From CAZDIO01 sp964505555 (GTDB taxonomy: Bacteria > Bdellovibrionota_C > UBA2361 > SZUA-149 > CAZDIO01): a stretch of 64,000 nt of DNA. Position numbers and translations under genes: made by a program. Positions 24,801 through 34,700 of this stretch are shown piece by piece. Position 1 is the first letter of the stretch. Each line of letters starts with the position of its first letter. The notes under the pieces are model-generated. The model saw only the letters and a program-made list of their open reading frames with translations, was not told the DNA's origin and did no database searches. Where the stretch lies: NCBI GenBank assembly GCA_964505555.1, contig CAZDIO010000026.1, positions 1 through 64,000 on the forward strand, written 5' to 3'.

Positions 24801-25010
24801 CTCAAGCGGCCAGGTGACGAGAGTCTCAACTTCCTCGGGAGCAAGTCCCGGGGATTCAGTAAGAACATTTACTGTGGGGCGGTTTAGGTCAGGAAAAACA
24901 TCGACGGGAAAATCAGAGATAATGAAGATACCGTAGCTCAGAAGCAGGACACTTGCGGCAATTACAAAGAGGCGGTTTCGCAGCGAAAATTCAATTAAAC
25001 GAGTAAGCAT
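21849..25010 (-). CDS. HME-RND heavy-metal efflux permease (CzcA/CusA family), system 1
   Basis: 1053 residues, the standard length for inner-membrane RND pumps. Twelve membrane spans with two large periplasmic loops; N-terminal FPVDVFPDLNRPTV and the TM4 signature GMVVDDAIVDVEN (about 395-407) with acidic proton-relay residues. The TM4 motif (DD..VD) differs from that of the second pump at 31769 and is nearer to uncharacterised HME subgroups than to CusA, so the substrate may be another divalent metal. It follows its adaptor gene by 13 bp and belongs to a czcCBA-type operon in the order outer-membrane factor, adaptor, permease. Confidence 0.88.
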   Translation of the reverse strand: MLTRLIEFSLRNRLFVIAASVLLLSYGIFIISDFPVDVFPDLNRPTVNVLTESPGLAPEEVETLVTWPLETSLNGAPGVKRVRSSSGIGLSILYVEFDWGMDIYRARQLVQERLQLAAEKLPSGVSPVMGPISSIMGEIMLIGISSEGGKTAPMDLRSLADWTIRQRLLTIPGVSQVIPIGGGVKQYQVFASPEKMAAFGVTLEEVLAASEKSQTNTAGGFLEGANQEALIRNIGRTTRIEDVASTVVTTRNGIPILLKDVSEVRLGKQAMRGDAGVNGEPAVIMSVQKQPGTDTITLTAKVEKALEEIKLGLPPDVKLSSLFKQANFIDAAITNVEEAIRDGAIMVIIVLFLFLLNFRTTFITLTAIPLSFVVTILYFKYAGISINTMTLGGLAVAIGMVVDDAIVDVENVFRRLRENRHAKNPRAPLRVIADASTEVRSSILFATLLIILVFIPLFGLGGIEGRLFAPIGVSTIVAMIASFVVSLTVIPALCSYLLPKMKRMEHEQDGFLVRHLKDFDRRVILHFTLRHPYRVMTFAIVLVLLSFATYPLMGKEFLPEFNEGTATINILSAPGTSLTQSNRIGKIAEKLLLSVPEVISTGRRTGRAELDEHAEGVHYTEIDVDYKKTGREREEILSDVRGKLEQIPGTVISVGQPISHRLDHLLSGVRAQIAVKIFGEHLDELRSAADQVEGVMKTIDGIVDLQVEKQVLMPQVRIQADRDKARLYGVRVGELNELLETALNGRTVSQVLDGQRTYDLIVRYDEKSRADVSLIRELLVDTDGGQKVPVTLLANVLESKGPNIINRENVQRRIVVQANVSGRDLGSVVGEIQKKIQEKVHLSTGFFISYEGQFQSQQEATRLIGILSLVTLATMFLVLYSHFRSTMIVAQILLNIPLAFIGGLALTYFMVGKVSIATLVGLITLAGIASRNTIMMVSHYIHLMAHEGEKFDEKMIIRGSLERLVPVTMTALTAGLALIPLVLAAGEPGKEILYPVAVVILGGLLSSTILDMAVTPAVFYQFGKKAAEKYIAREHTDPLDEAQPVSDVVQEAL

Positions 25011-25023
25011 AACCTAATCCCAG

Positions 25024-26112
25024 TTACCTTGTTTGTTGTCTGCTCTTTTGCCACAGGAGAAGTAAATTAAGAGCAAGGAGAATAACGATTGCTATTCCAA
25101 CCCAAGTTAGAGTCGAAGTCCCTTCCGCTTTTTGTTCCGCGTGCGTAGCAGAGGATGCATCTTTTTTAGGTGGTGCTTTGGTTGTTACATACTGAAGCTG
25201 GTAGTTTCCAAGGGTAACTACCTTATCGCTTGGATAGACTCCCTCGATGATTTCGATGTAGCGGTCATCCTTCATGCCGGTTACAACTGAACGTCTCTCA
25301 AAGACTAATTCATTTGCTTCAGATTGAACGAAGATAAAGTAATTTCCAGCCTCGCCGAGCACTGCGCTGTGGGGCACTGCAACCACGGAGTCGGCTTCTG
25401 CCGTTACCAGATTCAGAGTCGCTCGCATATTCGGACGAAGCTTTCCATCTGGATTTTTTACGCGCAGCCAAACTTTGAGCGTCCGGCTTTCCAGATCCAA
25501 GGACCCACTCATGAACTCAAGCGTCCCGGAAAACGTTTCGTTAGGATAGGATTCGACAATGATCCGAGCCTTTTGCCCGATGTGCACCAAAGGTACTTGT
25601 CCTTCGTATATTCGGCCTTCGGCGTATATTTCAGAAAGGTCTACTACCTCCATCAGGTGCTTATCAGGCTCTACCGTATCGCCTAAGATTGTATGCACAT
25701 CGACGATCACTCCGTTAATGGGGGCACTGTATTGAACACGCGGCGGCGGATCTCCTACCTGCCGGCTTTCTACCTGAATAAGTGCCTGGCCCTTGTTCAC
25801 CGTCTGTCCGTCCGTGACGTAGACAGCACTCACACGTCCCGAAATCCTACTTGAGACGGCAGCCGACTTGTTTGGAATAGGTTCAATCTGGCCGATCACG
25901 GTGAGAGTTTTTTCAAGTGTGCGAATTTCTGCTTCCTCAACTGTAAGTTCTAGATTCTTTTTTGCTTCGGCGGTGATAATGATTGGACCTCCTGTCCCGG
26001 TGTCAGCGTCTTCCCCTGGTGCTTTGTCATGCCCAGCGTGAGCCAAAACTTCTGAACTGATAGAGAGATTTCCGAAAAGGATAAGTGCTATAAGTGTATA
26101 TTTGGTTTTCAT
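25024..26112 (-). CDS. RND periplasmic adaptor (CzcB/CusB family), system 1
   Basis: 362 residues. Signal peptide about 1-24 (ending VLA), then HAGHDKA as a possible metal site. Barrel-sandwich (lipoyl) halves about 80-160, beta-barrel and membrane-proximal domains about 160-310. Unusually it ends with a C-terminal membrane helix (about 336-355, WVGIAIVILLALNLLLLW) after a low-complexity linker. It links the permease at 21849 to the outer-membrane factor at 26116, whose stop is only 3 bp upstream. Confidence 0.85.
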   Translation of the reverse strand: MKTKYTLIALILFGNLSISSEVLAHAGHDKAPGEDADTGTGGPIIITAEAKKNLELTVEEAEIRTLEKTLTVIGQIEPIPNKSAAVSSRISGRVSAVYVTDGQTVNKGQALIQVESRQVGDPPPRVQYSAPINGVIVDVHTILGDTVEPDKHLMEVVDLSEIYAEGRIYEGQVPLVHIGQKARIIVESYPNETFSGTLEFMSGSLDLESRTLKVWLRVKNPDGKLRPNMRATLNLVTAEADSVVAVPHSAVLGEAGNYFIFVQSEANELVFERRSVVTGMKDDRYIEIIEGVYPSDKVVTLGNYQLQYVTTKAPPKKDASSATHAEQKAEGTSTLTWVGIAIVILLALNLLLLWQKSRQQTR

Positions 26113-26115
26113 ATC

Positions 26116-27414
26116 TTATTTCCTTGGTAAACCTTGCTCTTTCGTTTTAATGAAAGGACTAGATGCCGTAGCAGTTTCAAATCGAGTGCGCGCGGAAACG
26201 AATTGACCCACAACATCAGCATACGTCCTTCTAATTTCCGATAGCTGCTGCTGGGCTTGAATAACAGAACTCACCCCCACAAGACCTGTGGTGTAACTCT
26301 CGTGAAGAAGCTTGACGTTTTCCTCCGCAAGCGGAATTGATTCCTCCCGGTATTGAGAAAGAATGGGAGCAAGACGGTGAAGTTCCGTCTCAGCCGATTC
26401 CACTTCGCCCCTAATGCGGAGTTCAAGGGCAGCAAGTTCTTTCCTGGCCCTGCTTTGGGTTGCGCTTACCTCGGCAATTCGTCCTTGGTTTTGGTTCCAG
26501 AGAGGCAGTGGAATATCAATTGTAACTCCCAAGAATTCATCTTTTTTCGTATCAATGACTGAATCGAAAACCTGCTTCTCACGACTGTATCCAAGCCCAA
26601 TCGTCCAATCTTCAAAGCGCTCCGCACGCGCGAGTCTCAGTTCTGATGAGGCACGGTCTATCTGCAACGCCTGAAGCTGGTAATCCGGCCGTTTCTTCAC
26701 GGCCTCACGACTTGCTTCAGAAAGCGCTCCGAGTGCGAGGTTCGTATTTACTTCTCCATCTATCTCAAGCGCACCGTTCGGTTCTCGTCCAAGTAGTTGA
26801 TTAAGCGTTACGGTTGTTGTCTTCTTTTCAATAAGTAGCGAGGAGCGTTCGAGTGAAAGTTTTTGAAGTTCTATTTTTTCAAGATTTAGGTCTGCCTGCG
26901 ATACCTCTGCCAATTTAAGGCGCTTTTCAGAAACACTCACCAGTTTCTTCAGCGGTTCTTCTATTTTATTGAGGGCATCAAGCTTCTCCTGAAGAACACC
27001 AAGTTTTCGCAACTCCCCTACTACGTCGCCTATAAGGAGCCTCTCTTGATTTCTTACTTCTGCAAGTGCTTGTGCTACATCAACTCGTGCCACCGCTTTC
27101 GCATCTGAAAGTCTCCCACTGATTGGAAACGGCTGCTTAAAACCGGCTGAAGCTGAGGATTCTCCTTCATTGTTGAAGGCGGAGTCGGAATCATGAGTAA
27201 GCTCGAGTTCAGGATTTGGCCAAAGACCAGCTTGTCTTAAGCGCCCTTCTGCTTGGTCAATCGCGAAACGCGCAGCTTGCAAATCTCGATTCTGCTGAAG
27301 AGCTTCCGAAACTGCCCCCTTAAGGGTGAGAACCTCGACACGTGAATCGGCTATGGCCGACATCGGGCTATTGAAGAGGGAGAGAAATATTACGAACAGT
27401 TTAAAAAATCGCAT
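26116..27414 (-). CDS. TolC-like outer-membrane factor (CzcC family), system 1
   Basis: 432 residues. Signal peptide about 1-22, then the duplicated OEP repeat of TolC proteins: LTLKGAVSEALQQNRDLQAA start, LGREPNG turn (about 209) and the second helical hairpin around residues 300-410 with IPLPLWNQNQGRIAE. Forms a trimeric channel across the outer membrane. First gene of the minus-strand RND operon; about 110 bp separate it from the His-rich gene at 27525. Confidence 0.88.
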   Translation of the reverse strand: MRFFKLFVIFLSLFNSPMSAIADSRVEVLTLKGAVSEALQQNRDLQAARFAIDQAEGRLRQAGLWPNPELELTHDSDSAFNNEGESSASAGFKQPFPISGRLSDAKAVARVDVAQALAEVRNQERLLIGDVVGELRKLGVLQEKLDALNKIEEPLKKLVSVSEKRLKLAEVSQADLNLEKIELQKLSLERSSLLIEKKTTTVTLNQLLGREPNGALEIDGEVNTNLALGALSEASREAVKKRPDYQLQALQIDRASSELRLARAERFEDWTIGLGYSREKQVFDSVIDTKKDEFLGVTIDIPLPLWNQNQGRIAEVSATQSRARKELAALELRIRGEVESAETELHRLAPILSQYREESIPLAEENVKLLHESYTTGLVGVSSVIQAQQQLSEIRRTYADVVGQFVSARTRFETATASSPFIKTKEQGLPRK

Positions 27415-27524
27415 AAACAGTTCTCAAAGCTTTTCACGAAATAACATTTAGCTGAGGTTTGCTCTGTAGAAACTCGGCCTACAAAGCATCCGATACGACG
27501 AAGTTGATATGAGGTAGTCGTCGC

Positions 27525-27950
27525 TTATGAAAGAAGAAAAGAAGGTGGCGCATTAGGCGCGAGGATGAGGGAGTCTATGAAGTACTTGGCTTCAACTCTT
27601 GGTGGCCCTGTTCCTCCAAAGGAAACCGTGGCAAGAGTTACAGAAGGAAAACTTAATAACGTTGTTGACGGCAGTGAAACCATGAAAAAAGCAAAGGAAG
27701 TATTTGTCGCGACTTTCACTGCCGAAGGTGCAGCAATCAATTGAAACGATTTACAACAATTCCCCTCATCATCACCTGTGTTCTTTCCATGGTCATGGCT
27801 GTGTGAATCGTCGTGGCTTGACTGGGCATTGGCCACATGATCGTGATGACCGGGTGAGAAATAGTCTTCAATGAAACAGCGCTGACTGGCCACTAAAAAA
27901 GCGAGAACAAGAAAGGCCCTAGTTATCAGTAAGACTTTGTTTTTAATCAT
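27525..27950 (-). CDS. His-rich exported protein upstream of the RND operon
   Basis: 141 residues. An N-terminal hydrophobic signal or anchor (about 5-24) is followed by a His/Asp/Ser-rich segment with HHDH and HDDSHSHDHG (about 35-54), a CC pair (about 65) and a C-terminal PPRVEAKYFIDSLI..PP motif seen in small proteins next to metal RND operons. Probably a periplasmic metal sensor or chaperone. It lies between the RND operon and the sigma/anti-sigma pair, all on the minus strand. Confidence 0.55.
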   Translation of the reverse strand: MIKNKVLLITRAFLVLAFLVASQRCFIEDYFSPGHHDHVANAQSSHDDSHSHDHGKNTGDDEGNCCKSFQLIAAPSAVKVATNTSFAFFMVSLPSTTLLSFPSVTLATVSFGGTGPPRVEAKYFIDSLILAPNAPPSFLLS

Positions 27951-28035
27951 AAAACTATTAGGGGCACCGTATCACTCTGGATTAGCTTTGAGATGTATTC
28001 TTTTTTTGGTTCAATTCCCCTTCTCATCATTTCTC

Positions 28036-28578
28036 TTAATTAATCGATGCCAGTCCCGGCTGAGCGAATTTAACCCGATATGAGACTTCGAGAGTAAGTA
28101 AACCCCCGACAACCGCCCCAAGAAGCCAAAATAAAGCAACGGCGAGGAAAACTTCAGCACCTGCACAAATAAATCCACTTAACGTCAATCCTGATAAGAC
28201 AGCGAGCTGAAGAAATCTTGTTTTTCGTAACACTCTAAGCTCCTCGGGACGAAGCAGAAAAAAGGATAAGATAATTCCAAAACTAATGAAAATCGCGCCG
28301 CAGGCAATACTGCACACGTGTGGCCCGAACCGCATGAAGGAACGCATCAGCCAAAAGCTATTCCCAAATCCAAACTGAGGACAAACTGCCAAGCTCAAAA
28401 TGCCACTTATCGTGGTAATACCGAGAAGCTTGAGAAAGACTGCCCAGGCATGAGGGTTGAGTTCGTTTGAAACAGCTTCAAATACTTTGTTCGATATGCT
28501 CTTCGGAGGTTCCAACGTAGGCGCGTCCAAGAATTCTCGAAATTCTTTTTCCCAATCATTAGGAGAAATCTCTTTCAT
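28036..28578 (-). CDS. Membrane anti-sigma factor-like protein
   Basis: 180 residues from the ATG at 28578, which overlaps the sigma gene stop (ATGA). The first 45 residues are soluble (WEKEFREFLDAPT, then PPKSISNKVFEAV) and would bind the sigma factor. Five to six hydrophobic helices follow. Coupling to an ECF sigma gene and this topology match multi-span anti-sigma factors (DUF1109/NrsF-like or CnrY-like role). I did not recognise the exact family. Confidence 0.6.
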   Translation of the reverse strand: MKEISPNDWEKEFREFLDAPTLEPPKSISNKVFEAVSNELNPHAWAVFLKLLGITTISGILSLAVCPQFGFGNSFWLMRSFMRFGPHVCSIACGAIFISFGIILSFFLLRPEELRVLRKTRFLQLAVLSGLTLSGFICAGAEVFLAVALFWLLGAVVGGLLTLEVSYRVKFAQPGLASIN

Positions 28579-29114
28579 TGGTCTGACTTCCAAAATGCTC
28601 TGAGTTTTTGAATTGCTCTACTTGAGATTTTGCGTGCACTTGAAGACTGAATATTGAGATGCGTTGCGACCTCTTCAAACGAATAGCCCTGAAGATGATG
28701 TAACTCAAGAACGCTGCCTTCTTTTGCTGAGAGAGCTTTTAAACCCTCGGCTAATTCCCGTCGCTGCATACCGCCATCGTGTGTCATATCGTCTGCCTCT
28801 CCCAGAGGTTCTTCTCGATTCTTGCTAGTCCGTCGTAAGTAGTCGACCATTGCGTTTCGAGAGATCGTAAAGAGCCAAGGTAAGAAGGGAAAAGAGCTGT
28901 CATACTTGGAACGAAATTTGTGAAGTCTAAGAAAGCATTCCTGAAAAACATCATCGACTTGACTCTTCGAATACAACTTCTTCGAAAGATAGCCATACAC
29001 CTTATCTCTATGCCGCCCGTAGAGCACCTGAAACGCTTCCTCGTTTCCGAGCTTATACTCAACCATAAGCTCTTCATCTGAGAGTTTCGAAAGTGTCCTA
29101 ACTCTGTCTTTCAT
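28575..29114 (-). CDS. ECF RNA polymerase sigma factor
   Basis: 179 residues with region 2 (about 12-85: EAFQVLYGRHRDKVYGYL, then FLPWLFTISRNAMVDYLRR for -10 recognition) and region 4 (about 115-170: LSAKEGSVLELHHLQGYSFEEVA helix-turn-helix). Standard RpoE-like size. Encoded in front of a coupled membrane anti-sigma gene and divergently from the cusCBA-type operon at 29235, so it probably controls metal-efflux genes on one or both sides, as CnrH does for nickel/cobalt resistance. Confidence 0.85.
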   Translation of the reverse strand: MKDRVRTLSKLSDEELMVEYKLGNEEAFQVLYGRHRDKVYGYLSKKLYSKSQVDDVFQECFLRLHKFRSKYDSSFPFLPWLFTISRNAMVDYLRRTSKNREEPLGEADDMTHDGGMQRRELAEGLKALSAKEGSVLELHHLQGYSFEEVATHLNIQSSSARKISSRAIQKLRAFWKSDQ

Positions 29115-29141
29115 AGATTAATACGTTCAGTTCATCTCTTT

Positions 29142-29171
29142 TGTGACATCGGCGTTGTTCATATCGTCACA
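29142..29171. promoter_or_regulatory. Inverted repeat between divergent metal operons
   Basis: TGTGAC (29142-29147) and GTCACA (29166-29171) form a 6-bp inverted repeat with an 18-bp spacer in the 120-bp divergent promoter region between the sigma gene and the efflux operon. It could be a regulator site serving both directions. Confidence 0.3.
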
Positions 29172-29234
29172 TTTTTCCTTCCGAGTGCGTATTACTTCTA
29201 GAGAATAGACTCTCCTGGCTACGAGTTTCATCAG

Positions 29235-30545
29235 ATGAGCTATAAAGTACCACTCTTAATCAGTTTTATCATTATTTTTAATTACTTACCGGCTATCGCC
29301 GAGGTGGGTTCGTTTGAACGTGAAAAGACCGCTCAAACAGTTCTGACCCTAGAAGATGCAATAAAAGAGGCTACCGCGAACAATCCGTTGCTCAGTGCTT
29401 TTCGCGAAGAATCCGTAGGTCGTAAAGCGAACATCGAGCCACAAGCAGCCCTTGAAGACCCGGGCATTAATCTTGAACTTGAAGACTATCCGGCGTCGAA
29501 CTTCAGTCCACGAACTCAAAGTTCAGGAAACAAGATTTCCGTGCGCCAAAAATTACCGTTTCCAGGAAAACGGTCGGCGCTTCGAGAAGCGGCAACGGAG
29601 GAATATCTTTCTAGTGAAAACGATCTCGAAAGTAAGCGTCTTGAGGTAATAGCCAACCTAAAGAAAACCTATTTTGAATTGTCTTTTGCCTTTGCTTCTA
29701 TTGAGGTAATCAAGGAGCAACTCAAGCTAGTAAGAAGCACTCTTGAGCTTTCTCGCAGCAATTTTTCGCTAGGCAAGGCCCCACAATCCGACGTCCTTAC
29801 GCTTCAAGTGGAGGAAGCAACATTTCTTGATAAGCAAGTCCAAATTAAACGACAAATTGACACTCTTGGAGCAGAATTAAATCACCTTTTAGGAAGAAGT
29901 AGCAACGAGAGTTGGATACCAGAGCCTATCATGCATGAACGTAAGCTTCCGCCCTTAGCTCCAGAGGAAAATCTTATTGAGCAAGCTCTTTTGGCCAATC
30001 CTGGTCTCAAATCCTTTAAAGCTCAAGCAAACGCCGCAAAAGCTAAGGAAAAATACTCAAGACTTAATCTCTACCCCGATCTGGATTTAATGGCTGGCTA
30101 CACCATCCGTCACTCCAATGATTTCGATAACGGTGGCGATGAAGTTTCAGCAGGAGTCGGAGTAACTATTCCGCTTTGGCGAAGCATGAAACAAGATCAG
30201 TTAATCGAAAAAGCTTCTGCTGACAAAAGAAAGAGTGAAGCTCACTTTACCGAGACAAAAAACGAAATCATCCATGGATTGCATCAAGTCCTTGCTGAAA
30301 TAAGGGAAAGTGAAGCGCGCCGATCACTTGCAAAAAACGCACTTCTTCCTTTAACGCATGCCGCAATTGTTTCGGCAGAGAAGGCGTACGAGGTTGGAAG
30401 CGTGCAACTGACTTCAGTGCTAAATCTCATCCGTAGTCGCTATGAAGCTCAACTGAACTATCAACAAGCTCTTACTCAGCACGAAATAAAGATTGCCGAG
30501 CTAGAAAAGCTTCTCGGGGGCTCACTTGAATTGAGTGGGGAATAA
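29235..30545 (+). CDS. cusC: TolC-like outer-membrane factor (CusC family), system 2
   Basis: 436 residues. Signal peptide about 1-22, LTLEDAIKEATANNPLL at the start of the first OEP repeat and KISVRQKLPFPGKR, typical of CusC-type factors of HME-RND pumps. LLGRSS (about 214) marks the end of repeat one. Followed 2 bp later by the adaptor gene, so part of a cusCBA operon on the plus strand, divergent from the ECF sigma gene. Confidence 0.85.
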   Translation: MSYKVPLLISFIIIFNYLPAIAEVGSFEREKTAQTVLTLEDAIKEATANNPLLSAFREESVGRKANIEPQAALEDPGINLELEDYPASNFSPRTQSSGNKISVRQKLPFPGKRSALREAATEEYLSSENDLESKRLEVIANLKKTYFELSFAFASIEVIKEQLKLVRSTLELSRSNFSLGKAPQSDVLTLQVEEATFLDKQVQIKRQIDTLGAELNHLLGRSSNESWIPEPIMHERKLPPLAPEENLIEQALLANPGLKSFKAQANAAKAKEKYSRLNLYPDLDLMAGYTIRHSNDFDNGGDEVSAGVGVTIPLWRSMKQDQLIEKASADKRKSEAHFTETKNEIIHGLHQVLAEIRESEARRSLAKNALLPLTHAAIVSAEKAYEVGSVQLTSVLNLIRSRYEAQLNYQQALTQHEIKIAELEKLLGGSLELSGE

Positions 30546-30547
30546 TT

Positions 30548-31765
30548 ATGAAAAAGTTTTCACTCGTGAAGGCGCTCATTATAGTCCTTGGCATTTCACT
30601 GCTTGGACACTATTTCATACTTCTTAGACGAGACCTCTCCTCATTTACGAAAGACCGTCAGCAAACTGCAAAGGCTGCGCACTACTACTGTCCCATGCAT
30701 CCATCAGTCACTTCTGACCGTCCAGACAACTGTCCTGTTTGTGGAATGTCTCTACAAGTCGAAGATCAACCTCGCGCCGGTACAAAGCCAACAAAAGTGC
30801 GCACAATCCTCTCTTACAGACATCCGATGGGGAAAAATGTCACATCACCCGTTCCCATGAAAGATGAAATGGGAATGGATTTTATTCCGGTCTATGAAGA
30901 CGAAGCTGAGGATAACCAAACACCTACCCTGGAGGGCCGAATACCCGTACTCTTATCCGAAGCAAATCAACAGCTCATCGGGGTGAAGAAAGCAAAAGTT
31001 GAAAAGGAAACAGTAAATTATGAAATTAAAGCTTCCGGAAGAGTCGCCTTCGACCCGGATCTCTACTCAGCGATTGCAGAGTATAGAGTGGCAAGAGAGA
31101 CTGCAAGGCTTACGCAAAACACATCCGAGACGGTTAAAGAAAGCTCGGAGGCCCTCGTTTCGTCATCGAGACTCAAGCTTGAACTGATGGGATTCACAGA
31201 TGAGCAAGTTACATCCCTTGAGGGCAACAAGTTTGATGCAAAGAGCCTACTTCTTCCAGAAGGCAAGGTGTGGGTATATGCCGATGTCTATGAATATGAG
31301 CTTCCTTACTTGAAGATGGGGCAGATAGTCTCTGCTGAATCTCCCCTATTCCCAACACAAAAGTTTGAAGGACAAGTGGTAAGCATTAGCCCGATTATTA
31401 CTGCTGCCACTCGAACAGTTAACGTCAAGGCGGAAGTTTCAGACCCATCTCGCCTTCTGAAACCGAATATGTTTCTTACGGTCAGAATTCAAGCTTCGCT
31501 TGGTGAGCAGCTCGTCGTACCAGAAGACTCCGTCATTCACACGGGAGATATAAACCTCGTATTTCGAATTGATCAATCAGGCCGCTTTGAACCGACGAAG
31601 GTTGAACTGGGAACGAAGAGTAAAGGAAAATTTATTATTTCCTCTGGACTATCAGCAGGTGACACAGTTGCATCCGCTGCTAACTTTTTAATCGATTCAG
31701 AATCAAGACTGCGAGCCGTCGTGCAAAACGCTCTTTCCTCTCAATCTAACTCGAAGGAGCAGTAA
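30548..31765 (+). CDS. cusB: RND periplasmic adaptor with heavy-metal-binding domain (CusB family)
   Basis: 405 residues. N-terminal anchor or signal (about 7-27), then a heavy-metal-binding domain (about 47-75) with YCPMHPSVTSDRPDNCPVCG and a second Met/His-rich copy around 94-117 (YRHPMG, then VPMKDEMGMDF), as in CusB/SilB proteins specific for Cu(I)/Ag(I). Barrel-sandwich, beta-barrel and membrane-proximal domains fill about 130-395. Three bp precede the permease gene. The metal-binding domain matches that of the ATPase at 17859, supporting a monovalent copper/silver role. Confidence 0.88.
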   Translation: MKKFSLVKALIIVLGISLLGHYFILLRRDLSSFTKDRQQTAKAAHYYCPMHPSVTSDRPDNCPVCGMSLQVEDQPRAGTKPTKVRTILSYRHPMGKNVTSPVPMKDEMGMDFIPVYEDEAEDNQTPTLEGRIPVLLSEANQQLIGVKKAKVEKETVNYEIKASGRVAFDPDLYSAIAEYRVARETARLTQNTSETVKESSEALVSSSRLKLELMGFTDEQVTSLEGNKFDAKSLLLPEGKVWVYADVYEYELPYLKMGQIVSAESPLFPTQKFEGQVVSISPIITAATRTVNVKAEVSDPSRLLKPNMFLTVRIQASLGEQLVVPEDSVIHTGDINLVFRIDQSGRFEPTKVELGTKSKGKFIISSGLSAGDTVASAANFLIDSESRLRAVVQNALSSQSNSKEQ

Positions 31766-31768
31766 TCG

Positions 31769-34700
31769 ATGGTCTGTCGTCTGATTGAATTTAGCGCGAA
31801 AAACAAACTTTTTATCATCACGATGACACTCGCCCTTCTTGTGGGCGCATGGTGGAGTTTTAAGAACATTCCACTTGATGCTATTCCCGATCTCTCTGAC
31901 ACGCAAGTTATCGTTTATTCAAGGTGGGATAGAAGCCCTGATATCATTGAAGACCAGGTTACCTATCCCATCGTTACCTCACTTCTTGGAACCCCTGGGA
32001 TAAAAGCCGTCCGTGGGTTCTCTGACTTTGGTTACTCCTATGTCTATGTAATCTTTGAAGATGGAACAAATCTGTATTGGGCAAGAAGCAGGACGCTTGA
32101 ATATTTAAGTAAGATTCTCCCAAGGCTCCCGCAGGGAGTAAGAACCGAGATTGGGCCGGATGCTACAAGTTTAGGTTGGGTTTATCAGTATGCTCTTGTG
32201 GATGATTCTGGTTCTCTTGACTTAGCAGAACTTAGAAGTATTCAGGACTGGCAGCTTAAATTTCATATTCAATCTGTTCCTGGTGTTGCTGAGGTCGCAT
32301 CGGTCGGAGGTTTTGTAAAGCAATATCAGGTAAACGTCGACCCAAATAAACTCTCCCACTACGGCATCCGTATGCCACTGCTGATAGAGGCAATTCGAAG
32401 TGGCAACAATGACACAGGAGGGCGCGTCGTTGAATTTTCTGGCCGCGAATACATGGTCCGTGGGCGAGGATATGCAAAGAGCATAGAAGATATTGAAAAC
32501 ATCGTTGTTTCAAACGAACACGAAACAGGCACGCCGATTCTTGTAAAAAACATCGCCACGGTGGAGCTTGGCCCTGACATTCGTCGAGGTGTTACCGATC
32601 TAAACGGCATGGGAGATACCGCTGGTGGAATCGTTATCATGCGACAAGGCGAAAATGTCGTTAATGTGATTGACCGAGTAAAAGAAAAACTTGAACAAAT
32701 CCGCCCTTCTCTCCCAAATGGAGTCAAAATAGTCACGACCTATGACCGTTCCGATCTCGTGCATCGAGCGCTCAATACACTAAAGCACGAACTCATTGCT
32801 GAAGTTATTATTGTCAGTATCGTTATTCTTATTTTTCTCTGGCACATTCCTTCAGCAATTGTTCCGATACTCACCATCCCTATCTCAGTCTTTCTGGCCT
32901 TCATTCCCATGTATTTCATGGGCGTCACATCGAACATCATGTCACTTGCAGGAATTGCTATCTCAATCGGAATACTCGTTGATGGCGCGATTGTTGAAGT
33001 AGAGAATGCCTATAAGAGACTCGAAGAATGGAATACGTCAGGGAGAAATGGCGATTTCCACGAGGTAAGGCTTCGTGCATTAAAAGAAGTTGCTCCGTCT
33101 GTTTTCTTCTCTCTCCTTGTCATTGCTGTTTCGTTCATACCGATTTTTATGCTTGTTGACCAAGAAGGTCGTCTTTTTAGACCCCTTGCTATCTCAAAAA
33201 CCCTCGCCATGACTCTAGCAGCACTTCTTGCCGTAACTGTCGACCCCGCCCTTAGAATGCTTTTCTCTCGAATGGACAAATTTACTTTCAAGCCTCGCTG
33301 GTTATCGGGAATTACTAATGCGTTCCTTGTCGGCACTTACTATCCAGAAGAGAAACATCCGATCAGCAAAGTTCTCTTTAGAGTGTATGAACCCGTTGCT
33401 AATTTCGTTTTAAGGCATACGTATCTAACGATCATTGGGGCTATTTTACTTGTTCTAACAACCATTCCCATATTTCTTCACTTGGGCACTGAGTTCATGC
33501 CTCCGCTTAACGAAGGAAGTCTACTTTACATGCCTACCGCTTTTCCAGGAATGTCAATTACAGAAGCAAAACGTCTGCTTCAAGTTCAAGACAAACTCTT
33601 AATGGGCTTCCCTGAGGTTCAGAGCGCGTACGGCAAAGCTGGGCGTGCTGAAACATCAACCGATCCAGCACCGCTTTCAATGTTTGAAACTACAGTTGTT
33701 CTTAAACCGACCGAAGAGTGGAAAAAGCTTGATACCTGGTATTCGAACCTTCCTCGGTTCATTCATCCACTTTTTGAGTGGACTTCCCCGCCCCATGAGA
33801 GTCTTGAAGAACTTCAATCACGGATGAACGACAAACTTCGATTTGCCGGGATTCCTAATATCTGGACGATGCCGATTAAGAATCGAATTGACATGCTCTC
33901 TACCGGCATTCGAACGCCGATAGGAATTAAAGTCCTGGGCGCTGATCTAAAAATTATTCAGAACATCAGCGAACAGATAGAAGCCGCTATTAAAAGCATC
34001 CCCGATACAAGAAGCGTTTACGCTGAACGAGCAGCAGAAGGCTACTATCTTGATTTTGTCTTCAATCGAGAAGCACTTGCTCGTTACGGAGTAACCATTG
34101 ATGAAGCAAACATGATTGTCAACTCAGCAGTTGGAGGAGAAAATATCTCCTACACCATTGAAGGCCGCGAGCGCTACCCAATCAATGTCCGCTATCTTCG
34201 AGAATTCCGAGATGATGTCGAAACGCTAAAACGCGTGCTCGTTCCAACCTCCTCGGGCGCAATGCAGATACCCCTTGCACAACTTGCCGACATTAAAATG
34301 GTGCAAGGCCCCTCAATGATACGAAACGAGAACGGTCTTCTTGCAGGGTATGTATATGTCGACATAACAAGAAAAGATATCGGAGGCTATATTGATGATG
34401 CAAAAAGAGTGGTCCAAGAGAAAGTTGCTCTTCCCACAGGATATAGCCTCATTTGGAGTGGCCAGTATGAAAACATGGAGCGAGTCAAAGAACGACTTAA
34501 GGTCGTTCTCCCAGTTACGTTATTTTTTATTTTTCTGCTTCTTTATTTGAACACTCGGTCGTTTGTAAAGACCTCTATCGTGCTGCTTGCTGTTCCCTTC
34601 TCTCTCGTTGGCAGCATTTGGCTTCTTTATTTTCTTGGCTACAATATCTCCATTGCTGTCTGGGTTGGAATGATTGCGCTGATGGGCCTTGATGCTGAGA